From the NCBI GenBank assembly GCA_963700885.1, contig CAVOZJ010000005.1, forward strand, positions 186,001 through 250,000: 64,000 bases of DNA. The letters are read 5' to 3'. Both the position numbers and the translations under genes were made by a program. The stretch is from Anderseniella sp963700885 (GTDB taxonomy: Bacteria; Pseudomonadota; Alphaproteobacteria; Rhizobiales; Aestuariivirgaceae). The notes below the pieces were generated by a model that worked only from the letters and a program-made list of their open reading frames with translations, searched no databases and was not told the origin of the DNA. Shown piece by piece: positions 18,252-26,905 of the stretch. Position 1 is the first letter of the stretch; each line of letters begins with the position of its first letter.

Positions 18252-19264
18252 GCAGTTCGCATGAACCAGTGACGCTGACCTGGCTCAACGGGCCGGACAT
18301 TGACCGTCTGTCAATGACGGACGATGAAATCATCACTGCCGTGGAGCACGGTCTTGTTGCACAGGCCACACCCGGTTGCGCAGTGATCGAACCGCGCATG
18401 CACCTGACGCCCGATCCGGCCTTCAACGGGCATTTCAATGTGCTGCGCGGCTATGTCGCTCCGCTGCAACTGGCCGGCGTCAAGATCGTCGGAGACTATG
18501 TCGACAACTACAAGAAGGGCCTGCCGTCCGAGATGGCGCTTCTCAACCTGTTCGACCCGCAAACCGGCATGCCCCGCGCCATTCTCGATGGAACCCTGAT
18601 CACCGATGCAAGAACCGGTGCCCTGAGCGCAATCGGCGCAAAACACCTGGCGCGAAAGGAGTCAAAGATCCTGGGTCATGTTGGCGCCCGCGGCACCGCC
18701 TACTGGAATGTCCGGCTGCTCGATCATCTGTTTGATTTTGACGAGATCAGGGTGCACTCGCGCCGCCCGGAAAGCCGCGAAGCGTTTGCGGCAAAACTGG
18801 AGGCCGATCTCGGCAAGAAGATCACGGTAACCGGCAGCTGGCGCGAGTGTCTGGAAGGTGCAGACATCATGGTTGAGGCCTCCCGGCTGGCAAAACGCGA
18901 GGAACTGTTCAGGTCGGACTGGGTGAAACCGGGCACATGCGTCATCCCCTATGGTACCGTCTCGGCGCTCGACATCAGAATGACGGATATCATGGACAAA
19001 GTTGTCATTGATGATTTCAGCCAGTTCCGTGCTGGAGATCTGGGGGCGCTGCGGCCGCACATCGACGCTGGCCTGATATCCGAAGAAACCGTGCATGGCG
19101 AACTTTGCCAGATCGTGACGGGTACCAAACCTGGTCGCGAACGCGACGGCGAAACCATCCTGTTCTGGCACCGCGGGCTCTCGCTGTCTGACATCGCGCT
19201 GGGTGCTGCCATGCTGAAGAAAGCAGAAAAACTGGGCATCGGGCAACGGTTGATCTACCGCTGA
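18248..19264 (+). CDS. Ornithine cyclodeaminase / mu-crystallin family protein
   Basis: A 338-residue NAD(P)-binding protein of the OCD/mu-crystallin family: PRMHLTPDPAFNGHFNVLRG, VKIVGDYVDNYKKGLPSEM, LDGTLITDARTGALSAIGAK, a Rossmann segment ILGHVGARGTAYWNVRLL, VHSRRPESREAF, and HRGLSLSDIALGAAML near the C-terminus. Members include ornithine cyclodeaminase, alanine dehydrogenase and imine reductases, so the reaction is uncertain. It is ATGA-coupled to cysNC although no role in sulfur assimilation is obvious. Its last ten bases overlap the stop of the convergent lyase gene. Confidence 0.85.
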   Translation: MSSSHEPVTLTWLNGPDIDRLSMTDDEIITAVEHGLVAQATPGCAVIEPRMHLTPDPAFNGHFNVLRGYVAPLQLAGVKIVGDYVDNYKKGLPSEMALLNLFDPQTGMPRAILDGTLITDARTGALSAIGAKHLARKESKILGHVGARGTAYWNVRLLDHLFDFDEIRVHSRRPESREAFAAKLEADLGKKITVTGSWRECLEGADIMVEASRLAKREELFRSDWVKPGTCVIPYGTVSALDIRMTDIMDKVVIDDFSQFRAGDLGALRPHIDAGLISEETVHGELCQIVTGTKPGRERDGETILFWHRGLSLSDIALGAAMLKKAEKLGIGQRLIYR

Positions 19265-21155
19265 ACCTTGTTGGACAGGCCACCTGTCAGGACCAGTTCG
19301 CAGGCAATGGCCTCCACCTCCCTGCCGATCGGCCGGTCATCTGCAAGAAACCCCGACAGGCCTCTCACCTGCCTGTGTGCCACCGCTACGCGTCCAGCCA
19401 CATCCTGCGGGCCGGCCAGGTCAAGCGCCTGTGCACCTGCCAGCAATTCATATGCAACAACATAACTCAACTGCTCGCACAACTGCAGCAGTTTCGAGGC
19501 AGCCAGTGGCGTGAAGGTTGCGGCGTCTTCCACCCCGCCGGCGTTGAAACTGGGTATAACAGGAACCGGACTGGAAAGATGTATGATGCCGGCGCGCAAG
19601 GCTTCCAGGGGTTTGAGCAACGGCCCGAAACCGGCGCGGTCAGTCGCGCAGACGACAGCAGGGGAGCCAGGCCCGACATCTCCGGCGTGCACAACCGGTG
19701 AATGCGTGAAACGGCATCATTGGCCAGCACTGCCAGGGCACGGGCGGTGACATCAAGCGTCTGGGCAAGCCACGGAGTATGATAATTGCCGGTCGAGACG
19801 ATCCTGGCTTCAGGCAACAGCACGGCGGGATTGTCTGGTGCATGATTGATTTCAACATCAATGGCGGCACCCAGAATATCCAGGGCTGCGAAAACACTTC
19901 CGTGGGTCTGGATTATCGAGCGCAATGAAATCGGATCCTGCAGACGTCGCGCCGCACCGTGCTGCATCAGGGCACTGCCTTCCAGCAGGCGGCGAAACAC
20001 CTTTGCCGTCTCGACCTGGCCAGCCTGTGGTCTGAGCGCGGCTGTTGCAACCTGAAGTGGCGAGAGGTTGGCTCTGAACCCTTCCATCACCAGTGCTGCC
20101 GAGATATTGGCGGCATCAAGCAGGTTGCGGGCAGACCGTGCCGCAAGGCATGCAAGGGAAGCCGAGTGCGCCTGATTGTTGCACAGTACCAATCCGTCCT
20201 TGGGCCCAAGCGTCACTGGCTTCAGCCCGGCCCTAGTCAGGGCAGTCGAAGCCGCCATTCGCTCACCGTGCAGATAGGCTTCACCGTCACCGGTCAGCGC
20301 GTGCGGAATCGCGGCCATGACAACAAGGTCACCGGCCCCTATTGACCCGATTGCAGGCATGACAGGCGTAACGCCGGCGTTCAGCGCGTCCGCCAGTGCA
20401 TCGGCGATGTTCAGTCCCGCACCTGCCTCACCTGTCAGCAGCGTGTTCAGGCGAACCAGCATGGCCGCGCGGACAGCCGCAACCGGCAACGGCTGGCCAA
20501 TCGCCTGCGCCCTGCCGCGCACCAGCTTGCTGGAGAAATCGGTCGCCTCATCAGCCGTCAGCATGCCGGTTGCGCGCACCCCCAGCCCGGTATTCAGACC
20601 GTAGGCGGGTATATTGTCCCTGAAATACCGTTCCACGACGGCGCGGCCAGCCGCCATTTTCTTGCGGCAGTCCTGGTGAATCTCTACCGGGCGTCCTCGT
20701 GTGGCGACTGCTTCCACATCAGATATTGTCAGGGTCCGCCCGGTCAACATTAACGTATCGTCAGCACCAGCTGAAACAATCGTGCCGGCCATCAACCGGC
20801 CAAGGTCAACCACGGCGCGCTGATGAGTGCCTGTCATGATCAGCTTGCCGGCCTGCGTTGCCTCGACCTTGAATGTCAAACGGCGGCCATCAACCTTGAT
20901 CAACTCGGCGGCAACTTCAACCGGCAGACCGGGCGTGGCGGCACCCACATGCTGCATATTGAAGCCGACACCGACACTCGCCTCACCTTCATCAAAAAAC
21001 TGGTCTGAGGCATGATGGCATGCCATCTCGAGATAACCGATAGTGGCAGGCGACGATACAACGTCGACACCGGTGTTGCCCAGCGCGGATGCCAGATCGC
21101 TCCGCCTGGGTATCACTTGTCCCCTGTACGAGATACCGGTCCTGGCCTGTTTCAT
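19255..21155 (-). CDS. Hotdog thioesterase-like domain fused to aromatic amino acid lyase (HAL/PAL family), frameshifted near 19650
   Basis: About 633 residues after frame repair. Residues 1-120 look like a FlK-type hotdog thioesterase (GEASVGVGFNMQHVGAATPG, EVDGRRLTF-like VDGRRLTFKVEA, TGTHQRAVVDLGRL). From about residue 130 the HAL/PAL lyase fold begins (TLTISDVEAVATRGRPVEI, PAYGLNTGLGVR, DGLVLCNNQAHSASLACL, MEGFRANLSPLQ, STGNYHTPWLAQTLD). The region where HAL carries the MIO-forming Ala-Ser-Gly reads GSIGAGDLVV, one residue short and without Ser. The frame breaks after GLAPLLSS (one base missing around 19648-19655) and resumes at ATDRAGFGPLLKPLEAL. It is convergent with the OCD-like gene and lies 10 bases after the Popeye-like gene, probably in one operon with it. 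Confidence 0.75.
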
Positions 21156-21165
21156 GTGCCTTGGC

Positions 21166-21906
21166 TCACGCCGGGTTATCGTGACCGGCCGGCTTGCCGG
21201 GCGGCGACGGATTAATCACACCGCCTGAGTCCTGGATGAACTTGTTCGACCGAACAAGCTTGTCCCGCATGTTGCGGGCGAAACTGCCCTCAAGCGCCAC
21301 TCCTATTTCGGTATTCCTTTTCACAAGGTCCCTCAGTTGCTGAGCCTCTATGGCCCAGTATCTTGCTGACTGGTTGAGTTTCACGGTTGCACTCGCAGGT
21401 TCGCCGCGCAGCGCCGTCATTTCACCGATAAAGGTCCCCGGTTCGCAAACCGCCACTGCCTGCCCACCGGATATGACCAGAGCCTGGCCTGATGCCAGAT
21501 ACACCAGGTGACTGACGGGCTGGCCCTCCGTTGTCAGCTCTGCGCCAGGCTCACCGGATATCCAGATGCCGCGATTGAGCAATCTCCTTCGCTCGGACAG
21601 CGACAGGCTGGGCAGATGACCTTGCATGAAGACCTTCTCCTCGTCGCTGAACCTCGCCGACCGGTTCTGATGCCAGGTGATGGCGAGTTGAACCACGTTG
21701 ACCACGACAAGCAGGCATTCCCAGAAGAAGCCGATGGGATCTTTCAGCCAGAACAGCGCGTAGGCAATCGCCACGAGTGCAGACAGAATGACAAGAACCC
21801 GCAACATGAACATGCGTCGCATGACCATCGACAGGACGAGCAGCATGTAGGCAAAGTGCCCGACCATGCCGCCGGTGGAAAATGCAGATTCAAGTGTCAG
21901 TTCCAC
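21166..21906 (-). CDS. Popeye-like membrane protein with cyclic-nucleotide-binding-type domain
   Basis: 246 residues. The N-terminal third holds about three membrane segments (GHFAYMLLVLSMVMRR, LRVLVILSALVAIAYALFWL, FWECLLVVVNVVQLAITW). The C-terminal part resembles a cupin/cNMP-binding fold (GAELTTEGQPVSHLVYLASG, AVAVCEPGTFIGEMTALRGE, ASATVKLNQSARYWAI). This matches bacterial relatives of Popeye-domain proteins, which couple a short membrane anchor to a cyclic-nucleotide-type sensor. The canonical phosphate-binding Arg of CRP-type domains is not evident at the FIGEMTALRGEPAS position beyond the single Arg. It may regulate or anchor something linked to the downstream lyase, but this is inferred from position only. 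Confidence 0.72.
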   Translation of the reverse strand: MELTLESAFSTGGMVGHFAYMLLVLSMVMRRMFMLRVLVILSALVAIAYALFWLKDPIGFFWECLLVVVNVVQLAITWHQNRSARFSDEEKVFMQGHLPSLSLSERRRLLNRGIWISGEPGAELTTEGQPVSHLVYLASGQALVISGGQAVAVCEPGTFIGEMTALRGEPASATVKLNQSARYWAIEAQQLRDLVKRNTEIGVALEGSFARNMRDKLVRSNKFIQDSGGVINPSPPGKPAGHDNPA

Positions 21907-21972
21907 AAACTATACCAGTCAGGATTGCATCTGATTTGAAGTCTCAACCCTCAATCAAACGACGATCATTCA

Positions 21973-23007
21973 TTATTGGCAAGACGCAACGTCAATCCAG
22001 CATCGCTTTTCCGTTGACAGGTAGGCTGCACGTTCGCTCGCCTGCACCACAAGATAGTCTGACGCTTCGTTCTCCAGCTCACCGCCATCCAGCATGTGAT
22101 CAGCCACATGGAGGCAAAGATTGAACACACAGTCTCCGCCGAACACGGTGTCCACAAATTCACAGGCAACCTGCAATTCATCCATACTGCCGTGCCTGCG
22201 CAGCCACAGTTCGCCCTGACCGTTGAGCCTGAGAGTTGCCTGGGAGCCCTCGATGAGCATTTCACCCATGGTGCGGCGGGTATTGTCTGCCGCATGATCG
22301 GCAAGCCTGTTGCCATCCAGCACACCACGAACACCATTGGGCAAGTCGAAAATAACGATGCCGCTATCTTCTCCGGCAATTACCGGATTGAGCCGCCTCA
22401 GGTCGGCAAGAACCGCCGTCGGATTGCCGAACAGATAGCGGAACGTATCTATCCAGTGCACCCCTGTTTCATGGATCAGCAGCCTGGGCATTTTCTGAAA
22501 GTACGGCTGGCGTGCCAGATAGGCATCTGCCCCCTGCCCGTCACCGGGACGCAGGCGAAAGGTGATCTGGTAGACCTGTCCCAGCGCCTTTTCATCGAGC
22601 AGTTGCCTGGTTTTTCGATACCAGGGCTGGAACCGGAAATTTTCGTGCACGGCAATGAACCTGTTGGCCTCCCGGGCCAGCGCAATGGCTTCATTCGCCT
22701 CATCCGGCGTCTGGCAGAACGGTTTCTGGCATATCACCGGGATTGCCTTTTCCAGGCAGGTCCGGATCAGTGACAGATGCGACCCGGGCGGTGTGACAAT
22801 GTCCACCAGGTCAGGTTGCGTGTTCGCCAGCATTTCCGCCAGATCACGGTAGGCAGGAACACCATGCCTGTCAGCCGATGCTTCGGCCGCCTGGAGGTTC
22901 AGGTCGCAAATGCCAACCAGTTCCACACGCTTCATCCGCATCCACGCTTCATGATGCAGTTGTGCGAAGTATCCTGCGCCTGCCACTGCAACCGTCAGGT
23001 GATCCAT
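21973..23007 (-). CDS. Gfo/Idh/MocA family oxidoreductase
   Basis: A 344-residue NAD(P)-dependent dehydrogenase. The start ATG 23007 overlaps the stop of the upstream lactonase gene (TAATG). The N-terminal Rossmann motif is VAVAGAGYFAQLHHEAW; then come DLVDIVTPPGSHLSLI, VICQKPFCQTPDEANEAI with the conserved Lys-Pro, and ENFRFQPWYRK. The C-terminal alpha/beta domain carries IHETGVHWIDTFRYLFG with the conserved His/Asp pair. This family oxidises sugars, inositols and similar polyols. It is the last gene of a minus-strand sugar-acid operon, and sugar oxidation to a lactone for the neighbouring SMP-30 protein is a sensible role. Confidence 0.87.
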   Translation of the reverse strand: MDHLTVAVAGAGYFAQLHHEAWMRMKRVELVGICDLNLQAAEASADRHGVPAYRDLAEMLANTQPDLVDIVTPPGSHLSLIRTCLEKAIPVICQKPFCQTPDEANEAIALAREANRFIAVHENFRFQPWYRKTRQLLDEKALGQVYQITFRLRPGDGQGADAYLARQPYFQKMPRLLIHETGVHWIDTFRYLFGNPTAVLADLRRLNPVIAGEDSGIVIFDLPNGVRGVLDGNRLADHAADNTRRTMGEMLIEGSQATLRLNGQGELWLRRHGSMDELQVACEFVDTVFGGDCVFNLCLHVADHMLDGGELENEASDYLVVQASERAAYLSTEKRCWIDVASCQ

Positions 23008-24032
23008 TACGCTATACCCTTGGCCTTCAGCAGAGGTTCGATATCCAAGGTCCAGTGAGGCAGGGGATGTCCGGCAACCGGCATTGCGAACGATGCAATA
23101 CTGTCTCCGAGCAGGCATCCCAGGTAAGCCGTCCTGAGATCCGCACCGCCAAATGCCAGGTTGGAAATATTGTGCAACCGCCGGGACCTGACGCCATCGA
23201 GGTGTGGTCTTCCCATATCGCTTGCCAGATAGGCCTCCTCGACCCATGCCAGGTGTTCGGGATCAACATCTTCCAGCCAGATCGTTTGCCGGGCATCCGC
23301 TGCAATGCGAACCACCCGGTTGGACACAATGGAGGTTACCCATGCATCTCCTGTTTCATCGAATGCCAGGCCATCCGGAAATGTCCCGGCACCGAATTCG
23401 CACACTGTTTCGCGCGGACCCAGCTTGCCCCTTCCCGATACCTTGAAGCGTGACAGCCTGCGGCCGAAGGTTTCGTTGACATAGAGCCAGCGCCCGGAGG
23501 GATGCAGCATGCATTCATTGGTGTATCCGAGACCATCAGCAGCAATACGCGCTGCGCCGCGATAGGGAATATGCACGATGAAGCCGTCGTCCACATCCTT
23601 GCGATAACCAAGCGCGCGCGGCACGCGGCGTGTCGAAACTGTCAGGAAAAATCCGCTCCCACCGTCCGAGATCACAAAATTGCAGGGCGGCAGCTTCTGC
23701 CCGTCCACTTCGTCGAGGACCGTTTCGGTCGTCCCGTCCGGGCGCAACCGGAACAGACCGCCGGTTTCGTTGCCCAGTTGAGCCAGTAGAATGTTGCCGC
23801 CACTCTCCAGGGCGATGCCGTTCGGTCTCAGCTGATCACTAGCCTGACGGTCACTGGCAAGATGGCGAATGCACACGCCGTGCGGAGAAACAAGGCTGAC
23901 GCCGCCGGCATCGGTCCAGTCAGGCACGATCAGTAATCCGGACGAGTGAGCCAACACACACTCGGGCCGCTTGAGACCTGAACCAACGAAGTCGATGCCG
24001 GCAAGATCATGCACGTTAGGGTCAGGACCCAT
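23007..24032 (-). CDS. SMP-30/gluconolactonase-like protein
   Basis: About 341 residues. It is a six-bladed-propeller-type lactonase with DQLRPNGIALESGGNILLAQ, DGLGYTNECMLHPSGRWLYV, GTFPDGLAFDETGDAWVTSI and ISNLAFGGADLRTAYLG, all matching SMP-30/LRE repeats and metal-ligand positions (Glu/Asn/Asp). Family members hydrolyse aldonolactones. The ATG 24032 overlaps the stop of the dehydratase gene by one base (TAATG) and lies inside an IS-end relic, so the first residues MGPDP are IS-derived. A GTG a few codons later (VHDLAGIDF) is an alternative start. The position between dehydratase and dehydrogenase fits the lactone-hydrolysis step. Confidence 0.83.
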   Translation of the reverse strand: MGPDPNVHDLAGIDFVGSGLKRPECVLAHSSGLLIVPDWTDAGGVSLVSPHGVCIRHLASDRQASDQLRPNGIALESGGNILLAQLGNETGGLFRLRPDGTTETVLDEVDGQKLPPCNFVISDGGSGFFLTVSTRRVPRALGYRKDVDDGFIVHIPYRGAARIAADGLGYTNECMLHPSGRWLYVNETFGRRLSRFKVSGRGKLGPRETVCEFGAGTFPDGLAFDETGDAWVTSIVSNRVVRIAADARQTIWLEDVDPEHLAWVEEAYLASDMGRPHLDGVRSRRLHNISNLAFGGADLRTAYLGCLLGDSIASFAMPVAGHPLPHWTLDIEPLLKAKGIA

Positions 24033-24036
24033 TAAT
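24017..24036. repeat. Solitary IS5-type terminal repeat (IS relic)
   Basis: TA followed by GGGTCAGGACCCATTAAT matches each terminal repeat of the IS element at 12612-13461 at 17 of 18 positions. No transposase accompanies it. It lies exactly between the last sense codon of the dehydratase gene and the first native residues of the SMP-30 gene, and supplies the stop of one and the ATG of the other. Confidence 0.65.
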
Positions 24037-25810
24037 GGCTTTCTCGCGGAATTTCTGCGCCGGACTTGCCAACGAGAAAATCCAGGTCGCAACCGGTATC
24101 GGCTTGCATGACGTGGTCTTCATGAAGCTTGGCATAACCACGCACCGGGGTTTCCAGCGGCTCCCATTCAGCCTTGCGCGCAGCCAGTTCCGCGTCAGAC
24201 ACATCAAGGTGCAGCCTGCGAGCTTTCACATCCAGTTCGATCATGTCACCCTCCCGTACAAGCGCCAGCGGGCCGCCTGCAGCTGCTTCCGGCGCAACAT
24301 GCAGCACAACAGTGCCGTAAGCGGTACCCGACATGCGCGCATCAGAAATTCGAACCATGTCGGTGACGCCCCTTTTGAGCAATTTCGCAGGCAGGGCCAT
24401 ATTGCCCACTTCGGAAAAACCCGGATATCCCTTGGGTCCGCAATTCTTCAACACCATGATCGAGTTCTCATCAATGTCGAGCTTCGGATCGTCAACCCGC
24501 GCCTTGTAATCATCGATGTCTTCAAACACTACTGCCCTGCCCTTGTGCTGCATCAGTGCAGCGGTTGCGGCAGACGGTTTGAGAACAGCACCGGACGGAG
24601 ACAGGTTGCCCCGCAGCACGGCAATGCCACCGTTTTCCTTGAATGGTTTTTCGAACCCATGGATCACGTCGCGATTGTAGCAAGTCGCGTTTTTGACATT
24701 GGCCCATTGCGATTTTCCGTTCACGGTTCTGGCGGACTTGTGCAGAAGGCCGTTTTCAGCCAGTTCCCTCATCACCACCGGCAATCCGCCGGCATAGAAG
24801 AAGTCTTCCATCAGATACTTGCCGGACGGCATCAGGTTGACCAGGCACGGCACGTCCCGGCCGAGCCGGTCCCAGTCATCCAGTGAAACCTTCACGCCCA
24901 TGCGCCCCGCAATTGCCAGCAGGTGAACCACGGCATTTGTCGATCCGCCGATGGCGCCATTGACCCTGATGGCATTTTCAAATGCCTTTCGGGTGAGGAT
25001 TTTGGACATCCGCAGATCTTCATCGACCATTTCGACAATGCGCCGGCCAACCATGTGCGCCAACACGTTGCGCCGCGAATCTGCAGCAGGAATCGCAGCG
25101 TTGGACGGCAGTCCCAGGCCAAGCGACTCTACCATCGACGCCATGGTTGAGGCTGTTCCCATGGTCATGCAGTGACCGACCGAGCGCGACATGCAGGCTT
25201 CGGCTTCGGTCATCTGGTCAAACGTCATGGTGCCGGCCTTCTGGCGTTCGACGAACTTCCACACATGGGTACCCGAACCAATGGTCTCATCACCAAACCG
25301 CCCGTTCAGCATCGGCCCGCCGGACAGAACAAGGGTTGGCAGGTCACACGACGCCGCCCCCATGATCAGCGCTGGTGTCGTCTTGTCACAGCCAACCAGC
25401 AGCACCACACCGTCAATGGGATTGGCGCGAATTGATTCTTCCACGTCCATGGAGACAAGGTTGCGGAACATCATTGTTGTTGGCCGCATCAGGGTTTCAC
25501 CCAGTGAGGTGACCGGAAACTCCACCGGAAATCCGCCGGCTTCATAGATGCCGCGCTTTACCCGTTCAGCCAGCACCCGGAAATGCGCGTTGCACGGAGT
25601 GAGTTCCGACCAGGTGTTACAGATCCCGATCACCGGCCGGCCATCAAACAGGTGATGCGGCAGACCCTGGTTCTTCATCCAGCTGCGATGATGGAAACCG
25701 TCCATGCCCTTCTGGCCAAACCAGTGCTTTGAACGGCCCTTTGGCGCCAGGGGATCCTTGTCCGATCTGGACGCCAGCGACTTGCCCCGGTAAACCGTTT
25801 TCCTAGCCAT
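24032..25810 (-). CDS. IlvD/Edd family sugar-acid dehydratase (L-arabonate dehydratase-like)
   Basis: 592 residues from ATG 25810. An Fe-S dehydratase of the IlvD/Edd family: HLFDGRPVIGICNTWSELTP, SLGETLMRPTTMMFRN, VVLLVGCDKTTPALIMGAAS (cluster Cys), GTASTMASMVESLGLGLP, VNGAIGGSTNAVVHLLAIAG, GFSEVGNMALP, ISDARMSGTAYG. The long N-terminal extension and overall sequence favour sugar-acid rather than branched-chain dehydratases (L-arabonate or D-xylonate type). The product would be a 2-keto-3-deoxy aldonate. It overlaps the upstream epimerase-like gene by eight bases (ATGGCTAG), and its stop is formed by the IS relic. Confidence 0.88.
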   Translation of the reverse strand: MARKTVYRGKSLASRSDKDPLAPKGRSKHWFGQKGMDGFHHRSWMKNQGLPHHLFDGRPVIGICNTWSELTPCNAHFRVLAERVKRGIYEAGGFPVEFPVTSLGETLMRPTTMMFRNLVSMDVEESIRANPIDGVVLLVGCDKTTPALIMGAASCDLPTLVLSGGPMLNGRFGDETIGSGTHVWKFVERQKAGTMTFDQMTEAEACMSRSVGHCMTMGTASTMASMVESLGLGLPSNAAIPAADSRRNVLAHMVGRRIVEMVDEDLRMSKILTRKAFENAIRVNGAIGGSTNAVVHLLAIAGRMGVKVSLDDWDRLGRDVPCLVNLMPSGKYLMEDFFYAGGLPVVMRELAENGLLHKSARTVNGKSQWANVKNATCYNRDVIHGFEKPFKENGGIAVLRGNLSPSGAVLKPSAATAALMQHKGRAVVFEDIDDYKARVDDPKLDIDENSIMVLKNCGPKGYPGFSEVGNMALPAKLLKRGVTDMVRISDARMSGTAYGTVVLHVAPEAAAGGPLALVREGDMIELDVKARRLHLDVSDAELAARKAEWEPLETPVRGYAKLHEDHVMQADTGCDLDFLVGKSGAEIPRESH

Positions 25811-26789
25811 GATCGTAATCCTCAATGTAGTGGTGGACGATATCGTCCAGCGATTTGTCTTTCGGCAGACCGAGCGCCAGTGCACGGGTATCATCGGTCG
25901 CCACCGGCCATGACCTGACAATGGCCTCGATAAACGGATCAGGTTCTACCGTTATCTCGCCCAGCCTGCGATTGTGGGCCACTCGTTTCAGGGATGCGAT
26001 CATCTCGGCAACAGTCACGTCCATGGAGGGTAACGATACTGCACGGTCATCACCGAGCTTGTCGGACGGCAGTTCATGTAACGCCAGTATGCCCTCAACG
26101 ATGTTGCGATACCCCAGCACCGGCATCACGGTTTCCGGTCTTACCGGCAATACGCATGCCTCGCCTTTCAATGGCTCCCGGAAAACCCCGGAGGCAAATG
26201 ATGAGGCTGCCGCATTGGGCGCACCTGGGCGAACAATGACTGTGGGAAGGCGCGCGGACCGGCCATCAAGAAAACCCTTGCGCGAATAGTCATTGATCAG
26301 CAGTTCGCAACAGGCCTTGGTCATGCCATAGGTGGTTTGCGGTGTCTGTTTGCCATGATCGCCGACCACGGCAGGCATATGCTCGCCGCCGAACACCGCG
26401 ATGGATGATGCAAACACCAGCCGGGGGATGGACGATCTGGCGCGCAACGCCTCGAGTATATTCAATCCCCCGGTCAGATTGACACGGATGGCAAGGTCGA
26501 AGTCCTTTTCGCCACCACCTGATACAACCGATGCCAGATGAAACACCGAGATGTCATCGCGGTCGATCAGGCCGTTGACGGTCGCCTTGTCGGAGATATC
26601 GCCAGTCACCAGGGTTACCTGACCATCAAGCTGCATCGGCAGGGGGTCTGGCGCCATCACGTCGAAAAGCACAACTTCATCAATTGGGGTTTGTGCTCCG
26701 TCCGGTCCAGCAAGACTGCCCTTGTCAAGAATCCGCCGGGCCAGACGCGCACCAACAAACCCGGTTCCACCGGTGATAACCACTTTCAT
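25803..26789 (-). CDS. NAD-dependent epimerase/dehydrogenase, DenD-like
   Basis: A 328-residue extended short-chain dehydrogenase. ITGGTGFVGARLARRIL binds NAD; FHLASVVSGGGEKDFD and the catalytic-type YGMTKACCE follow; IVRPGAPNAAASSFASGVFR is strongly reminiscent of D-erythronate/tetronate dehydrogenase DenD. DenD-type enzymes oxidise four-carbon sugar acids at C2. It is the first gene of the minus-strand operon (DenD-like, dehydratase, lactonase, Gfo/Idh) and is divergent from an SDR gene across 116 bases that must hold both promoters. The substrate in this context is not determined. Confidence 0.83.
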   Translation of the reverse strand: MKVVITGGTGFVGARLARRILDKGSLAGPDGAQTPIDEVVLFDVMAPDPLPMQLDGQVTLVTGDISDKATVNGLIDRDDISVFHLASVVSGGGEKDFDLAIRVNLTGGLNILEALRARSSIPRLVFASSIAVFGGEHMPAVVGDHGKQTPQTTYGMTKACCELLINDYSRKGFLDGRSARLPTVIVRPGAPNAAASSFASGVFREPLKGEACVLPVRPETVMPVLGYRNIVEGILALHELPSDKLGDDRAVSLPSMDVTVAEMIASLKRVAHNRRLGEITVEPDPFIEAIVRSWPVATDDTRALALGLPKDKSLDDIVHHYIEDYDHG

Positions 26790-26905
26790 CTGCTGTTTGC
26801 CTCCAACCGCTCTTTATTCCGGGCGATTTGTGTTCTATGCGGATGCAGAAACCTGCCACATTGTTGGCGGAGCGCAAACCACAAATCCCGCAGGGAGGGA
26901 ATAAA

